Below the pieces are notes generated by a model. That model was not told the DNA's origin. It was given only the letters and a program-made list of their open reading frames with translations, and did not search any database. The position numbers and the translations under genes are program-made. Below are positions 8,798 to 18,366 of a DNA stretch of 64,000 nucleotides, piece after piece. The stretch spans positions 49,753 through 113,752 of the forward strand of contig CALKBZ010000034.1 in the NCBI GenBank assembly GCA_937775295.1, in the 5' to 3' direction. Source of the stretch: an uncultured Opitutales bacterium (GTDB taxonomy: Bacteria > Verrucomicrobiota > Verrucomicrobiia > Opitutales > Coraliomargaritaceae). Numbering within the stretch: the stretch's first letter is position 1; every line of letters begins with the position of its first letter.

Positions 8798-8803
8798 GAT
8801 GGA

Positions 8804-8845
8804 GCGAACATCGAGTATCGAAGGCCGAACGTCGAACTTTGAATT
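8804..8845. repeat. Degenerate GAACGTCGAAC-type periodic sequence in the yhbY leader
   Basis: Loose repetition of a 7-9 base word (GCGAACATCGAGTATCGAA, then GCCGAACGTCGAACTTTGAA). The same style of sequence is at 34984-35023, where AACGTCGAACGCCGAACGTC precedes TTTTGAAATTTT. It begins seven bases upstream of the yhbY start codon on the coding (minus) strand. Confidence 0.55.
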
Positions 8846-8906
8846 TCCGAGAGATGAAATTATTATCACATCATTTCGAAGTGAATTTGATGCGCTTGCA
8901 GCTCGT

Positions 8907-9107
8907 TTAAATTTTGCGAGCTTGCAGCCATTTATACACGAATGCGCCAGCCACGACTAAAATTGAGCCGAGCATTAAAAGATGATCGGGTGATGTGAGT
9001 ATATGTTGGACTGTTTGTGCGCCTTCACTCGGGTGGCCTGTGGTATGGCCACTGGCAGTTGTAGCGACAGAGAAAACAGCGAGCAAAGTAGCTAAATAAT
9101 GTCTCAT
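8907..9107 (-). CDS. Small secreted/membrane-anchored hypothetical protein
   Basis: 66 residues: a signal peptide (MRHYLATLLAVFSVATTASG), a His-rich short stretch (HTTGHPSEG), then TSPDHLLMLGSILVVAGAFVYKWLQARK, which looks like one transmembrane helix with a positive C-terminal end. No family is recognised; the SPDHL phrase resembles membrane HupE-like sequences only loosely. It sits between yhbY and thrS, same strand, and is separated from thrS by a terminator. Confidence 0.6.
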   Translation of the reverse strand: MRHYLATLLAVFSVATTASGHTTGHPSEGAQTVQHILTSPDHLLMLGSILVVAGAFVYKWLQARKI

Positions 9108-9173
9108 GCGATCCTGTTGAGCGGATTTCGTGCCGATTGCAAATTGTAAGCCAATTGAGCTTATAAAAATAAA

Positions 9174-9209
9174 ACAGCGTGATCGGAGCTTATGCTCTGA
9201 TCACGCTGT
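9174..9209 (-). terminator. Terminator downstream of thrS
   Basis: A near-perfect 16-bp stem (ACAGCGTGATC...GATCACGCTGT) with a TTAT loop, followed on the minus strand by TTTTATTTTTAT. It ends the thrS transcript and separates it from the small gene at 8907. Confidence 0.9.
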
Positions 9210-9256
9210 TGGTAAAATGCTCGCTGTCTTAGTCGGAGCGTTCGGCGGCTCGACGT

Positions 9257-11107
9257 TTATGCTGTAGGCGTTTCTTCTTTGGGGTCTGGCAAGGTCTTGT
9301 TGGCGATATTCTGTAATAGCTCGCCCATGAATTCGGCTGGGGTCTTGAGGCCTTCGAGTGCCTTGTTGGCGCGCGAGTTGACTTTGACCAGACCTTGTTC
9401 GGCTTCTTGCTTACCGAGCACTAGAAAATTGGGCACTTTGTCCATGTGCACCTTGCGGATCTTGGCGCCTAGCTTGTCGGCGATGGCGTCGACGGTGACG
9501 CGGATCTTAGCGGCCTTGAGCAGTTTTTCGATTTCGCGTGCTTGTGGCACGAGGTCGTCATTCATTGGCAAGATGCGAACTTGCTCGGGTGCAAGCCACG
9601 TCGGGAAGCTGCCGGCGAAGTGCTCGATCAATACACCACAAAAACGTTCCATTGAGCCGAACGGTGCGCGGTGAATCATCACGGGGCGGTGTTTCTCGTT
9701 GTCAGCGCCGATGTAGTTAAGGTCAAAGCGCTCGGGAAGATTGTAGTCGACCTGCACGGTGCCGAGTTGCCATTCGCGACCGATCACATCCTTAACCACG
9801 AAGTCGATTTTCGGGCCGTAGAATGCGGCTTCGCCGGGTTCTTCGATATAATCGACATCGAGTGTCTTCGCGGCTTCGCGGAGGGCGTCTTCAGCCTTGT
9901 CCCACTTTTCGGCATCGCCGACGTATTTAGTGGAATCGGGGTCACGTAGGCCGATGCGCACACGGTAGTCCGACATGCCGAGGGTGTTGAACACGAGTTT
10001 GACCAGATCGAGGCAGCCTTTGATTTCTTGGGCGATTTGATCTTCGGTGCAGAATAGATGCGCGTCGTCTTGCGTGAAGCCACGCACACGAGTCAGGCCG
10101 TTGAGTTCGCCGGATTGCTCCCAGCGATACACGGTGCCGAATTCAGCCAGGCGCACCGGCAGGTCGCGGTAGGAGTGCGGCTGGCTGTCGAAGATTTTGA
10201 TGTGCATTGGGCAGTTCATCGGCTTGAGCAGGTAGCCGTCGACTTCGCCCGAATCGAGCTGATTAGAGAGGTCGCTGCACGAGCAACCTTCGGTCGCGAG
10301 GCGCTCGACCGTGCCTGGGTCGACGATCGGCGGGAACTGCGAGTCCTTGTAATAAGGGAAGTGTCCCGAGGTGCGATACAGGCCGATTTTGCCGATGTGC
10401 GGCGTAAAGACTTGATCGTAGTCGGCCATGCGCAGCTCTTCGGAAATGAAGTTTTGCAGCTCATGACGAATGACCGCGCCATTCGGTGTCCATAGGGGGA
10501 GTCCCGCTCCGACGGCTTCGTCGATATGGAACAGCTTGAGCTCCTTGCCGAGTTTGCGGTGGTCGCGGGCTTTGGCTTGCTCGAGGCGCTCCAGGTATTC
10601 GGTCAGTTCAAGTTTACTGGCGAAGGCGGTGCCGTAAATGCGTTGCAGCTGCCGATTTTTTTCGTCGCCACGGTGGTACGCGCCAGCGATGGAGAGTAGC
10701 TTAAACGCTTTGATCTTCTTGGTGTAGCCGACGTGCGGGCCGGCGCACAGATCGACGAATTCGCCGTTTTGATAGAAGCTGACCTGTTCGCCTTCAGGTA
10801 CGTCGTCGAGGCGGCCGAGTTTGTAGGTCGCTTGGCCGATCTCGTTGATCTTAGCGACGGCGTCCTCACGTGAGCATTCAATCCGAGTGAAGCGCTGGTT
10901 CTCTTTGATCACCTTCTTCATCTCGGCCTCGATGGCTTCGAGGTCGGCCGCATCGAGCTTCTTGTTGAGGTCGATGTCGTAGTAAAAACCACTGTCGGTC
11001 GGAGGGCCAATATCGAGCTGCGTCTCAGGGTAGAGGCGTAGAATTGCAGTGGCGAGCACGTGCGAGCAGGAGTGGCGGAGTTCCTCGAGTGGAGACATTT
11101 CTTTCAT
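9257..11107 (-). CDS. thrS: Threonyl-tRNA synthetase lacking the TGS domain
   Basis: Charges tRNA-Thr in the cytoplasm. The 616 residues begin directly with the editing domain (HSCSH at 12-16, later CAGPH), followed by the class II catalytic core (RWEQSGELNGLTRVRGFTQ, RAPFGSMERFCGVLIEH) and the anticodon-binding domain. The usual N-terminal TGS domain (about 60 residues) is absent, and an in-frame stop lies about 14 codons before the start, so it cannot be a mis-called start. The motif normally written MNCPGH reads MNCPMH, and an insertion of about 30 residues rich in Cys and Ser (EGCSCSDLSNQL) precedes it. Its 3' terminator is visible. Confidence 0.96.
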   Translation of the reverse strand: MKEMSPLEELRHSCSHVLATAILRLYPETQLDIGPPTDSGFYYDIDLNKKLDAADLEAIEAEMKKVIKENQRFTRIECSREDAVAKINEIGQATYKLGRLDDVPEGEQVSFYQNGEFVDLCAGPHVGYTKKIKAFKLLSIAGAYHRGDEKNRQLQRIYGTAFASKLELTEYLERLEQAKARDHRKLGKELKLFHIDEAVGAGLPLWTPNGAVIRHELQNFISEELRMADYDQVFTPHIGKIGLYRTSGHFPYYKDSQFPPIVDPGTVERLATEGCSCSDLSNQLDSGEVDGYLLKPMNCPMHIKIFDSQPHSYRDLPVRLAEFGTVYRWEQSGELNGLTRVRGFTQDDAHLFCTEDQIAQEIKGCLDLVKLVFNTLGMSDYRVRIGLRDPDSTKYVGDAEKWDKAEDALREAAKTLDVDYIEEPGEAAFYGPKIDFVVKDVIGREWQLGTVQVDYNLPERFDLNYIGADNEKHRPVMIHRAPFGSMERFCGVLIEHFAGSFPTWLAPEQVRILPMNDDLVPQAREIEKLLKAAKIRVTVDAIADKLGAKIRKVHMDKVPNFLVLGKQEAEQGLVKVNSRANKALEGLKTPAEFMGELLQNIANKTLPDPKEETPTA

Positions 11108-11228
11108 AATAGTTAAAAAGAAAGAAGTCAGGAGTTCGGCCTTCGACTGTCAATCACGGAAAGAAGCCGCTTTGGGTGGTGAGCCGCTTGAATGAGTGGT
11201 CGCGCGCGCGTTAACATCGCGATTGACC

Positions 11229-12101
<873 letters not shown>

Positions 12102-12507
12102 ATTTGCATTTTTGTGGGAGAGCGGAGAGAACGTCAACTGATGAGAGGGCTTTGAGTAAAAAAGACGGATCAAACTCGACCGACGCTGTGGGCTGACATT
12201 TAATCTGTTTTTCGTGCTGCTTCGACCGCGGTATTTCCACAGACCCGCGCTAGTTGTGAGTGCGTAGCTAGCCAGTGGCTGGAGGATCTCGCCCAACTCG
12301 AATCGGAGCGTCGGACCCTGCAATAAGATCGAGCCGATTAACCCCGCAAGGTCAGACTGGATGCAGCGGGGTGGGAGGACTTCGCGTTTACCGTTACACT
12401 TCAATGGAGTTTTAAATTATCAGCATGACTTCTATTCTGGCGTATCCGAGGTCTCTTTGTGAGCTTCCTTATTAATATAATCGTTACTTGACTGGATAGA
12501 ATAAGCC
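12102..12507. other. Intergenic region, nothing identified
   Basis: About 400 bases between the SMP-30 gene and the terminator of the secreted hypothetical. On the minus strand a frame is open from 12404 into the SMP-30 gene (SDLAGLIGSILLQGPTLRFE), but it has no family resemblance and gives an implausible N-terminal extension. I see no RNA gene or clear repeat. Confidence 0.5.
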
Positions 12508-12539
12508 AAAAAAACGCCACCCAGAATTGGATGGCGTTA
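12508..12539 (-). terminator. Terminator of the secreted hypothetical gene
   Basis: Minus strand: ACGCCATCC and GGGTGGCGT form the stem around AATTCT, followed by T7. It is about 38 bases after the stop at 12577. Confidence 0.88.
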
Positions 12540-12576
12540 TCAGAAATGTTATACGGAAGGAGCCTTGTAGTGTTTT

Positions 12577-13113
12577 CTATTTGAGCTTGCTTGGACCATG
12601 TCTGCGGCCCGCGCCAATTCCGCCAGATTCAGTCAGAGAACCTTCTGAACGTATTGCGAGTTTGGCGTCTTCTTTGCGCTCGAGAATTAACGCGTGAGCA
12701 TCGCCAGATACATCCAGATAGACGTGACCTTTCTCCAATACATGAAATGTGGCGCGTAGGCTCTTGCTGGCGATTCGATCCGCTTGACCGCGGTTGCGTT
12801 CGACGACGGTGCCGTATTTGCGGATGAAGGAACTGACATCGCCTTCAAGCACTGCGACCACGATACTGCCGCCACGTGCTTTATTGTCGTCATCAATTGT
12901 ATGAGCGACGAAGAAGACGAGACCATCAATTTGTGGTCCACCATTGATACGTGTGACTGATACGCAGTCGACGCTGGCTTTTTTGCCGTCCCAGTCGTCG
13001 GGGTGTGTTTTATAGAATGTAGCAGAATCTCTTCCGGAGGTAGTTCCGGCGAAAGAGCTTGTGACGAATAGTGCGGCTGTCAGGGCGAGCAGGATTTTTG
13101 ATAATAGTTTCAT
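12577..13113 (-). CDS. Secreted hypothetical protein
   Basis: 178 residues with a clear signal peptide (MKLLSKILLALTAALFVTSSFAG), so it is exported to the periplasm or beyond. The mature part has a mixed alpha/beta look (ASVDCVSVTRINGG, IDGLVFFVAHTIDDD, ARGGSIVVAVLEGD, GHVYLDVSGDAHALILERKED) and a low-complexity basic C-terminus (GRRHGPSKLK). No family is recognised. The start is ATG 13113, with the signal peptide deciding it. The terminator just downstream and the isolated position suggest a monocistronic gene. Confidence 0.75.
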   Translation of the reverse strand: MKLLSKILLALTAALFVTSSFAGTTSGRDSATFYKTHPDDWDGKKASVDCVSVTRINGGPQIDGLVFFVAHTIDDDNKARGGSIVVAVLEGDVSSFIRKYGTVVERNRGQADRIASKSLRATFHVLEKGHVYLDVSGDAHALILERKEDAKLAIRSEGSLTESGGIGAGRRHGPSKLK

Positions 13114-13200
13114 AGTGATGTAATTTGGAGGTTCGAAAAGGGTATCGTTCGAGCCTCTCTGAAGTTTCAAAATAATCAATAAAACCTTAACGTTGCAGGC

Positions 13201-14637
13201 TCAGGTCGATTCGAGCTCGAATCCGTCCTTGTTGTCTTTAACGACCCATCCCTTGGCCAGTAGAGCGTCGCGCAACTCATCCGCCTTGCCCCAGTCTTTG
13301 GCTTGCTTGGCATTCCAACGGGCTTGTGCGAGGGCGACGATGTCGCTGGGCGCCTCGACCGTGGCTACCTCGACTGTGAATAGTTCGAGTCCGAGCGCGT
13401 AGAGTAAAGTTCCCAGCGCTTTGAGCATTGCACGAGCGCCGTCCGCGTCGAGGGATGCTGCAGGGTTGGAGCCGATGACGCCAAAAATCGCTCCTAGGCA
13501 GGCTGCGGTATTGAGGTTGTTGCGCAGGGCGTCCCACGCCTTAACGAGGCGGCCGAAGTCTTCGGGCGCCTCGGCGGTGATGTAGCGATTCATCGCGGCC
13601 TTGTCCTCGCCGGTGACTGCCAGTAGCGACTCGGCAAAACGCTCGATTTTGCTGAGTCCGCTGTGTGAGGCGTGCAGCCCGTCGAAAGTGAAGTTGAGCT
13701 GCTGGCGGTAGCTGCCGGCGATCAGTGTGTAGCGTACGACCATCGGGCTGAAGCCTTTCTGCTGAAGATCGTCCAGCGTGTAGAGGTTGCCGAGGCTTTT
13801 GGACATTTTCGCACCTTCAACCATGAGGTGGGCGCTATGGAACCAATGCTTGCAGAAGTCGTGGCCGTGGGCGCATTCGGACTGTGCAATCTCATTTTCG
13901 TGGTGCGGAAAGCACAGGTCGATGCCGCCGCCGTGTAGATCAATGGTTTCGCCGCCGAAGGCTGCGTCGGCCATGGCGCTACACTCCAGGTGCCAACCAG
14001 GGCGGCCCTCGCCCCACGGGCTGGTCCAGTAGTTGCCTTTATCTTCGGCCTTGCGGCCTTTCCAGAGAGCAAAGTCGGTCACGGACTCGCGGTCATACTC
14101 ATCGGCGTCGTTAACTTCGCCTGCGGAGTTTTCCACCTGGGTCTTCAATTCGCGCTGTTTGAGGCGAGAGAGGCGACCATAGTCTTCGAAGGAATTAACG
14201 CGAAAATAGACTGAGCCGTCATCGGTCGCGTAGGCATGGCCTTTTTTGATGAGCGTTTCAACTAGGGCGAGTTGTTGTGGAATGTGCGCCACGGCACTCG
14301 GCTCGATACTCGGCGGACGCATGTTGAGCGACTCACAGTCGGTGTGGAATTTGGCGGTCCATTTGGCGGTGAATTCGCCCAATGAAAGGCCTGCTTCGAT
14401 CGAGCGGCGAATCGTCTTGTCGTCGACGTCGGTGATATTACGCACGTGCTTCACCTCAATACCGTCGGCTTCCGCGACGCGGCGTAACACGTCCTGAATC
14501 AGAAAGGTGCGAAAGTTGCCGATATGCGCTGGGCCATACACGGTGGGGCCGCAGCAGTAGAATCGTAGCGCTTGGCCACTCGAGGGAGCCAGTGCTTTGA
14601 TGGATCGGCTGAGGGTGTCGTAAAGTTGAACGGACAT
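13201..14637 (-). CDS. cysS: Cysteinyl-tRNA synthetase
   Basis: Charges tRNA-Cys. The 478 residues have the class I signature HIGN (38-41), KMSKS (277-281) and the zinc ligands Cys29, Cys in WHLEC (about 219) and His in FPHHENE (about 244). Full length, with an intact DALR-type C-terminal domain. The start is ATG 14637. On the coding strand its leader consists of a pyrimidine-rich octamer-like array and, farther out, a three-hairpin element also present upstream of parE. Confidence 0.97.
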   Translation of the reverse strand: MSVQLYDTLSRSIKALAPSSGQALRFYCCGPTVYGPAHIGNFRTFLIQDVLRRVAEADGIEVKHVRNITDVDDKTIRRSIEAGLSLGEFTAKWTAKFHTDCESLNMRPPSIEPSAVAHIPQQLALVETLIKKGHAYATDDGSVYFRVNSFEDYGRLSRLKQRELKTQVENSAGEVNDADEYDRESVTDFALWKGRKAEDKGNYWTSPWGEGRPGWHLECSAMADAAFGGETIDLHGGGIDLCFPHHENEIAQSECAHGHDFCKHWFHSAHLMVEGAKMSKSLGNLYTLDDLQQKGFSPMVVRYTLIAGSYRQQLNFTFDGLHASHSGLSKIERFAESLLAVTGEDKAAMNRYITAEAPEDFGRLVKAWDALRNNLNTAACLGAIFGVIGSNPAASLDADGARAMLKALGTLLYALGLELFTVEVATVEAPSDIVALAQARWNAKQAKDWGKADELRDALLAKGWVVKDNKDGFELEST

Positions 14638-14643
14638 TTGATG

Positions 14644-14777
14644 AAGTGTGACGGTGAAAGAGTGTGAAGGTTAAAAAGTGGGACGAAGCGCGAGTCGCGC
14701 GTAGGTAGTCTGCGAGGTCTGCCGAGCTGAGCCCGCAGGGCTGAGTGAACTGATTGCCTTTTGGGCAAGTGACGGAA
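14644..14777. repeat. Leader element of cysS: octamer-like array plus three hairpins
   Basis: On the plus strand, GTGTGACGGTGAAAGAGTG-type purine-rich repetition (14646-14682) is followed by hairpins GCGCGAGTCGCGC (14688-14700), GCCCGCAGGGC (14731-14741), the word TGAGTGAA (14742-14749) and GCCTTTTGGGC (14756-14766). The parE leader at 34801-34925 has the same order, and the last two hairpins start 25 bases apart in both copies. Confidence 0.7.
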
Positions 14778-14891
14778 AAAAGAGGGAAAGTTAAAAAGGC
14801 AGAGTGAAGGGGGAAAACTAATGTGTGAAGATTGAAATTAAGATAAAAGAGTTCGGCTTGAAATGAGTGCAGGAATCGTCATGTTGCGCGT

Positions 14892-15914
14892 ATGACTGCT
14901 TCTTCTGACTTCCGCTTGGACCTAATACATCGGCCACGTCGTATGCGCCGTACTGCTGCCTTACGTGCTTTGGCAAATGAAACGGAGTTACAGGTGCATC
15001 ATTTAATTCAGCCGATTTTCGTGATTGATGGCGACGGTGCTGCGGAGCCGATCGAGTCGATGCCCGGTATTTCGCGTCTGACGATTCCGCTATTGATCGC
15101 GGAATGCCGTGGGCTGTTTACGTTGGGGATTCCAGCGGTGGCATTGTTCCCGAAGTTGGACGATTCGTTGAAGACCGACGATGGACGTGAGGCCTTGAAC
15201 CCTGGCACGTTGGTGCTGCGGGCGATTCGGGCGATCAAGGCAGAGCTGCCGCAGATGGCGGTGATCACCGACCTAGCGCTCGATCCATATACGGTGCATG
15301 GCCACGATGGATTGTTCGATGTGCAGGCGGGCGATTTGGTCAATGATGCCACGGTCGAAATTCTTGCTGAGATGGCAGTGCTCGCCGCTGAGGCGGGCGC
15401 CGATTTTGTAGCTCCCTCGGACATGATGGATGGTCGTGTCGGTGCGATCCGCGCGGCTCTGGATGATAATCGCTTTGAGAGGACCAATATTATGGCCTAT
15501 TCCGCGAAGTTTGCATCAGCCTTTTATGGTCCGTTCCGTGATGCCGTGGGCAGTGCAAGCAGCGCTGGCACACATCATTTGGATAAGCGCACATATCAGT
15601 TGAACCCCGGCAATCGTCGGGAGGCGTTGATCGAGGTGGCTCTGGATGAAGCGGAAGGTGCGGATGTGCTGATGGTCAAGCCTGCGGGCCCGTATTTGGA
15701 CATCATCCGCGAAGTACGGGAGTCGACGGAGTTGCCAGTCGCGGCCTATCAGGTTTCCGGTGAATATGCACAACTTCAGGCGGCTGCGGAGCGGGGTTGG
15801 CTAAATCTGGAGCGTTGCCGAGATGAGTCATTGCTAGCGATTCGTCGGGCTGGGGCTGATATGATCCTGACTTATTTTGCGCGGGCGTATGCCGAGAGCG
15901 TCGCTGCGGGGTAA
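14892..15914 (+). CDS. hemB: Delta-aminolevulinic acid dehydratase (porphobilinogen synthase)
   Basis: Condenses two 5-aminolevulinate molecules to porphobilinogen in heme synthesis. 340 residues with the two active-site lysines Lys206 (MAYSAKFASAFYGPF) and Lys263 (VLMVKPAGPYLDI). The metal site reads TDLALDPYTVHGHDG: the three zinc-binding cysteines are replaced by Asp/Ala, so this is the Mg2+-dependent type, as in Pseudomonas. The gene is divergent from cysS. No Shine-Dalgarno sequence is visible before the ATG. No other heme gene is adjacent. Confidence 0.97.
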   Translation: MTASSDFRLDLIHRPRRMRRTAALRALANETELQVHHLIQPIFVIDGDGAAEPIESMPGISRLTIPLLIAECRGLFTLGIPAVALFPKLDDSLKTDDGREALNPGTLVLRAIRAIKAELPQMAVITDLALDPYTVHGHDGLFDVQAGDLVNDATVEILAEMAVLAAEAGADFVAPSDMMDGRVGAIRAALDDNRFERTNIMAYSAKFASAFYGPFRDAVGSASSAGTHHLDKRTYQLNPGNRREALIEVALDEAEGADVLMVKPAGPYLDIIREVRESTELPVAAYQVSGEYAQLQAAAERGWLNLERCRDESLLAIRRAGADMILTYFARAYAESVAAG

Positions 15915-16034
15915 GCGCACAGGTGTACGGCAAAAGGAGGGGGGGGTGACTCGCCTTCGTGTTCTTTGAGTTTCGCGGGCGCGGGTGGCTGAGGATGTGC
16001 TGCGGGCGGGTTGGCCGCGCTGCTTTAGTGCGTG

Positions 16035-17117
16035 TCAGCCTTTGCGGCTCTTGTGTTTAGTCGCGAACTGCTGGCGACGAGCGAGTTCGCGCATGTCGAT
16101 GGCTGGATCGTCGTCTTCGAAGATTTCTTGGCCAATAATGTGTTCGATGACGTCTTCCATCGTGATGACGCCTGAGATGGTGCCAAATTCATCGACTGCG
16201 ACGCCGAGTTGTTGATGTTTCTTGAGGAAGATCTGCAGGGCATCATCGACTGTCGCGTTGTCAGGGATGTAAATAACTTCGCTGGTCATCGAAGAAATCG
16301 GTCGATCGTCTTCGTCTTTCGCCTTAGCGCTGAGGATGTCGCGGCGGCGGACGATACCCGTGATGTTTTCGGTTTCATCGCGGTAGGTTGGGATACGAGC
16401 AAAGGGAAGGTTGTTTTCTTTCTCGAATAAGGAGCCGACGGTTTCTGTTTCATCGATCGCGTAAAGCACGGTGCGCGGTGTCATGATGTGGTCAACAAGC
16501 ACTTCATCGAGGCTTAGTGCGTTGTGAATCACCTCACGTTCATTCGAGGTGAGCGTGCCCTCCTTCGCGCTTTTCTCGGCGAGTAAGAGGATTTCTTCGT
16601 CACTATCGGTGGTAGTGTTAGCTGGTTTGAGTAATATGCGCACCAGCACCGCGACAATGTTAGACAGCGGGGCCATGATGGCGCAGACCCAAGTCAGCGG
16701 GTAGATCAATATCGGCTGTAGGGCTGGGCGATACAGCACGCCCATATTTTTGGGGATAATTTCTGAGAAAAACAGAATGGCGAGGGCCATTGCGGCGGAG
16801 ACTTTAAACAGAATATTGGCATCTTCAGGCCAAATCTTAACCGCAAGCCCGCCGACCATGGTGGCACCGAGGGTATTGGCGATGGTGTTGAGGCTGAGGA
16901 TCGCGGAGCTGGTCTCAGCCAGTTCGATCTTATACTTTTCCAGCTTTTCACCTCTTTTTGGGTGCGTTTTCTTGAGCCCTTCGATTTCAGCGGTGGTGGT
17001 GCTGAGGATCATCGCTTCCAGAATGGAGCACAGCGCGGAGACTCCGATCGTGAAGGCGATTGCTAGAGTGAAAGTAAGTATCATTAGAAGATGGCCAGTC
17101 GCTGAAAATAAGGGCAT
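16035..17117 (-). CDS. CNNM/DUF21 transmembrane protein with paired CBS domains
   Basis: 360 residues: DUF21/CNNM membrane domain with about four helices (FTLAIAFTIGVSALCSILEA, MALAILFFSEIIPKNMGVLY), then two CBS domains (around 200-330; MTPRTVLYAIDETETVG and DRPISSMTSEVIYIPD). This is the CorB/CorC-like family linked to Mg2+ export and often labelled hemolysin-related. The C-terminal CorC/HlyC transporter-associated domain is absent: the protein ends about 30 residues after the second CBS. The start could also be the Met 11 codons later (17084). It stands alone on the minus strand between hemB and a divergent lipoprotein gene. Confidence 0.88.
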   Translation of the reverse strand: MPLFSATGHLLMILTFTLAIAFTIGVSALCSILEAMILSTTTAEIEGLKKTHPKRGEKLEKYKIELAETSSAILSLNTIANTLGATMVGGLAVKIWPEDANILFKVSAAMALAILFFSEIIPKNMGVLYRPALQPILIYPLTWVCAIMAPLSNIVAVLVRILLKPANTTTDSDEEILLLAEKSAKEGTLTSNEREVIHNALSLDEVLVDHIMTPRTVLYAIDETETVGSLFEKENNLPFARIPTYRDETENITGIVRRRDILSAKAKDEDDRPISSMTSEVIYIPDNATVDDALQIFLKKHQQLGVAVDEFGTISGVITMEDVIEHIIGQEIFEDDDPAIDMRELARRQQFATKHKSRKG

Positions 17118-17305
17118 TTCGAGTGTCGTGATTGTTGGCCTGTTAAAAAGTATGTTGATTTAGGCGAGTGCGAATGTTCAAGCACATTCAGCTATTTTAT
17201 CTGGGGTAATGTCATTGCGGGTATTTTGCGCTAAAGTCTTGACCAATAATAATACCAGCGGCTAGGCTAGTGGCTTACTTTTATTACTTCATTTTTTTCA
17301 ATTGT

Positions 17306-17803
17306 ATGAAATCCCCTATTTACGTTATTTCCGTTTTGGCACTCTCGCTTCTTTTTTCTGCATGTGCTTCTTTTGATGAGGGCAAGCCGCAGAAAGTGGT
17401 AATCGCTTCGTTTCCCGCGGAAGCGAGGGTTTATATTAATGGCAATGCGACTGGCATCACGCCATTGACTGTCAATCTTCCTCGCAAATTAAGCCACGAG
17501 ATTCGTCTCGAAAAAGAGGGATACAATCCGGCGGTTAAATATTTTTCCCCAGTGTCGAATGACAAGAGTCAGAATTTCGTCCGTTTCGGCTTAGCGCTAG
17601 ACCTCGGTTATTATCATGATCTAGAGCCCAGTGTCATGGAAGCGAAGATGAAGAGTGTCCTGGTGCCGAATTCGATTGGAGCAGATCCGTTCGAGCGTAT
17701 GGCACAGCAAACACTCGAAGCTGACCGTCAGCTGGAAGCGGGTGAGATCACTCCGCTTGAGCATAAATATATCATTGAGCAAATTATCGAATTCTTCGAG
17801 TAG
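17306..17803 (+). CDS. PEGA-domain lipoprotein
   Basis: 165 residues with a lipoprotein signal (lipobox LFSAC, Cys20), then a PEGA domain (about 30-95; FPAEARVYINGNATGITPL is the typical PEGA phrase) and a charged helical C-terminus (FERMAQQTLEADRQLEAGEI). It is expected to be anchored to a membrane facing the periplasm; PEGA domains are surface or peptidoglycan-associated modules of unknown exact role. The start is ATG 17306, set by the signal sequence. It is 41 bases upstream of gcvH, same strand, so co-transcription is possible. Confidence 0.85.
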   Translation: MKSPIYVISVLALSLLFSACASFDEGKPQKVVIASFPAEARVYINGNATGITPLTVNLPRKLSHEIRLEKEGYNPAVKYFSPVSNDKSQNFVRFGLALDLGYYHDLEPSVMEAKMKSVLVPNSIGADPFERMAQQTLEADRQLEAGEITPLEHKYIIEQIIEFFE

Positions 17804-17844
17804 AAGAATTGACACTAGGCGATCTTCAGGGATTTTCATGTCTT

Positions 17845-18225
17845 ATGACCGAACTACCTGCTGGCTACCTATATACTAAAGATCACGAATGGATTCAGTT
17901 GCACGATGATGGCACTGCGACGATCGGGATTACCGATTATGCTCAAGAGAGCTTAGGCGATATTACATTTGTCGAGTTCCCTGAGTTGGGTGCGACGCTT
18001 GAAATTGGAGAGACCTTTGGTGTGGTCGAGTCGGTGAAAGCGGCATCTGATCTTTATATGCCTCTCGGCGGTGAAGTGATTGAAATTAATGAGGAAGTTG
18101 ATTCCGCTCCGGAGCTGGTCAATCAGCAAGCGTTCACTCAAGGATGGCTGTTGAAAATCCGGCTGACCGACGATTCGCAAGTCGCCGATTTGATGAAGCC
18201 AGCGGCTTACGCTGAATTGATCTAA
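17845..18225 (+). CDS. gcvH: Glycine cleavage system H protein
   Basis: 126 residues. The lipoyl-carrier protein that shuttles the aminomethyl group between the P, T and L proteins of glycine cleavage. The lipoyl lysine is Lys65 in VESVKAASDLYMPLGGEV, and the N-terminal YTKDHEWIQLHDDG and middle GDITFVEFPELG are typical. The start is ATG 17845 (MTELPAGY). No gcvT or gcvP lies nearby, so the gene is separated from its partners. A strong terminator follows. Confidence 0.96.
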   Translation: MTELPAGYLYTKDHEWIQLHDDGTATIGITDYAQESLGDITFVEFPELGATLEIGETFGVVESVKAASDLYMPLGGEVIEINEEVDSAPELVNQQAFTQGWLLKIRLTDDSQVADLMKPAAYAELI

Positions 18226-18267
18226 GTTCAAAGCGCACTCGTTTGATCGAGTGGTTGACGTTTTTTT

Positions 18268-18297
18268 AAGAAAGTGAGCAGTCTCGCTTTCTTTTTT
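18268..18297 (+). terminator. Terminator of gcvH
   Basis: An 11-bp stem (AAGAAAGTGAG with CTCGCTTTCTT) with a CAGT loop, preceded by T7 and followed by T6. It lies 42 bases after the gcvH stop. Confidence 0.92.
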
Positions 18298-18366
18298 GTT
18301 TCCTAAGGGTTAATCTACGCGTCATTTTTCGCATCCACCCATTAAATACGACAACAGCGAACACTT

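Noticed and set aside
15944..15962. Short run of G residues after hemB
   Set aside because: A homopolymer of about nine bases with no hairpin, start codon or repeat that would make it a feature.
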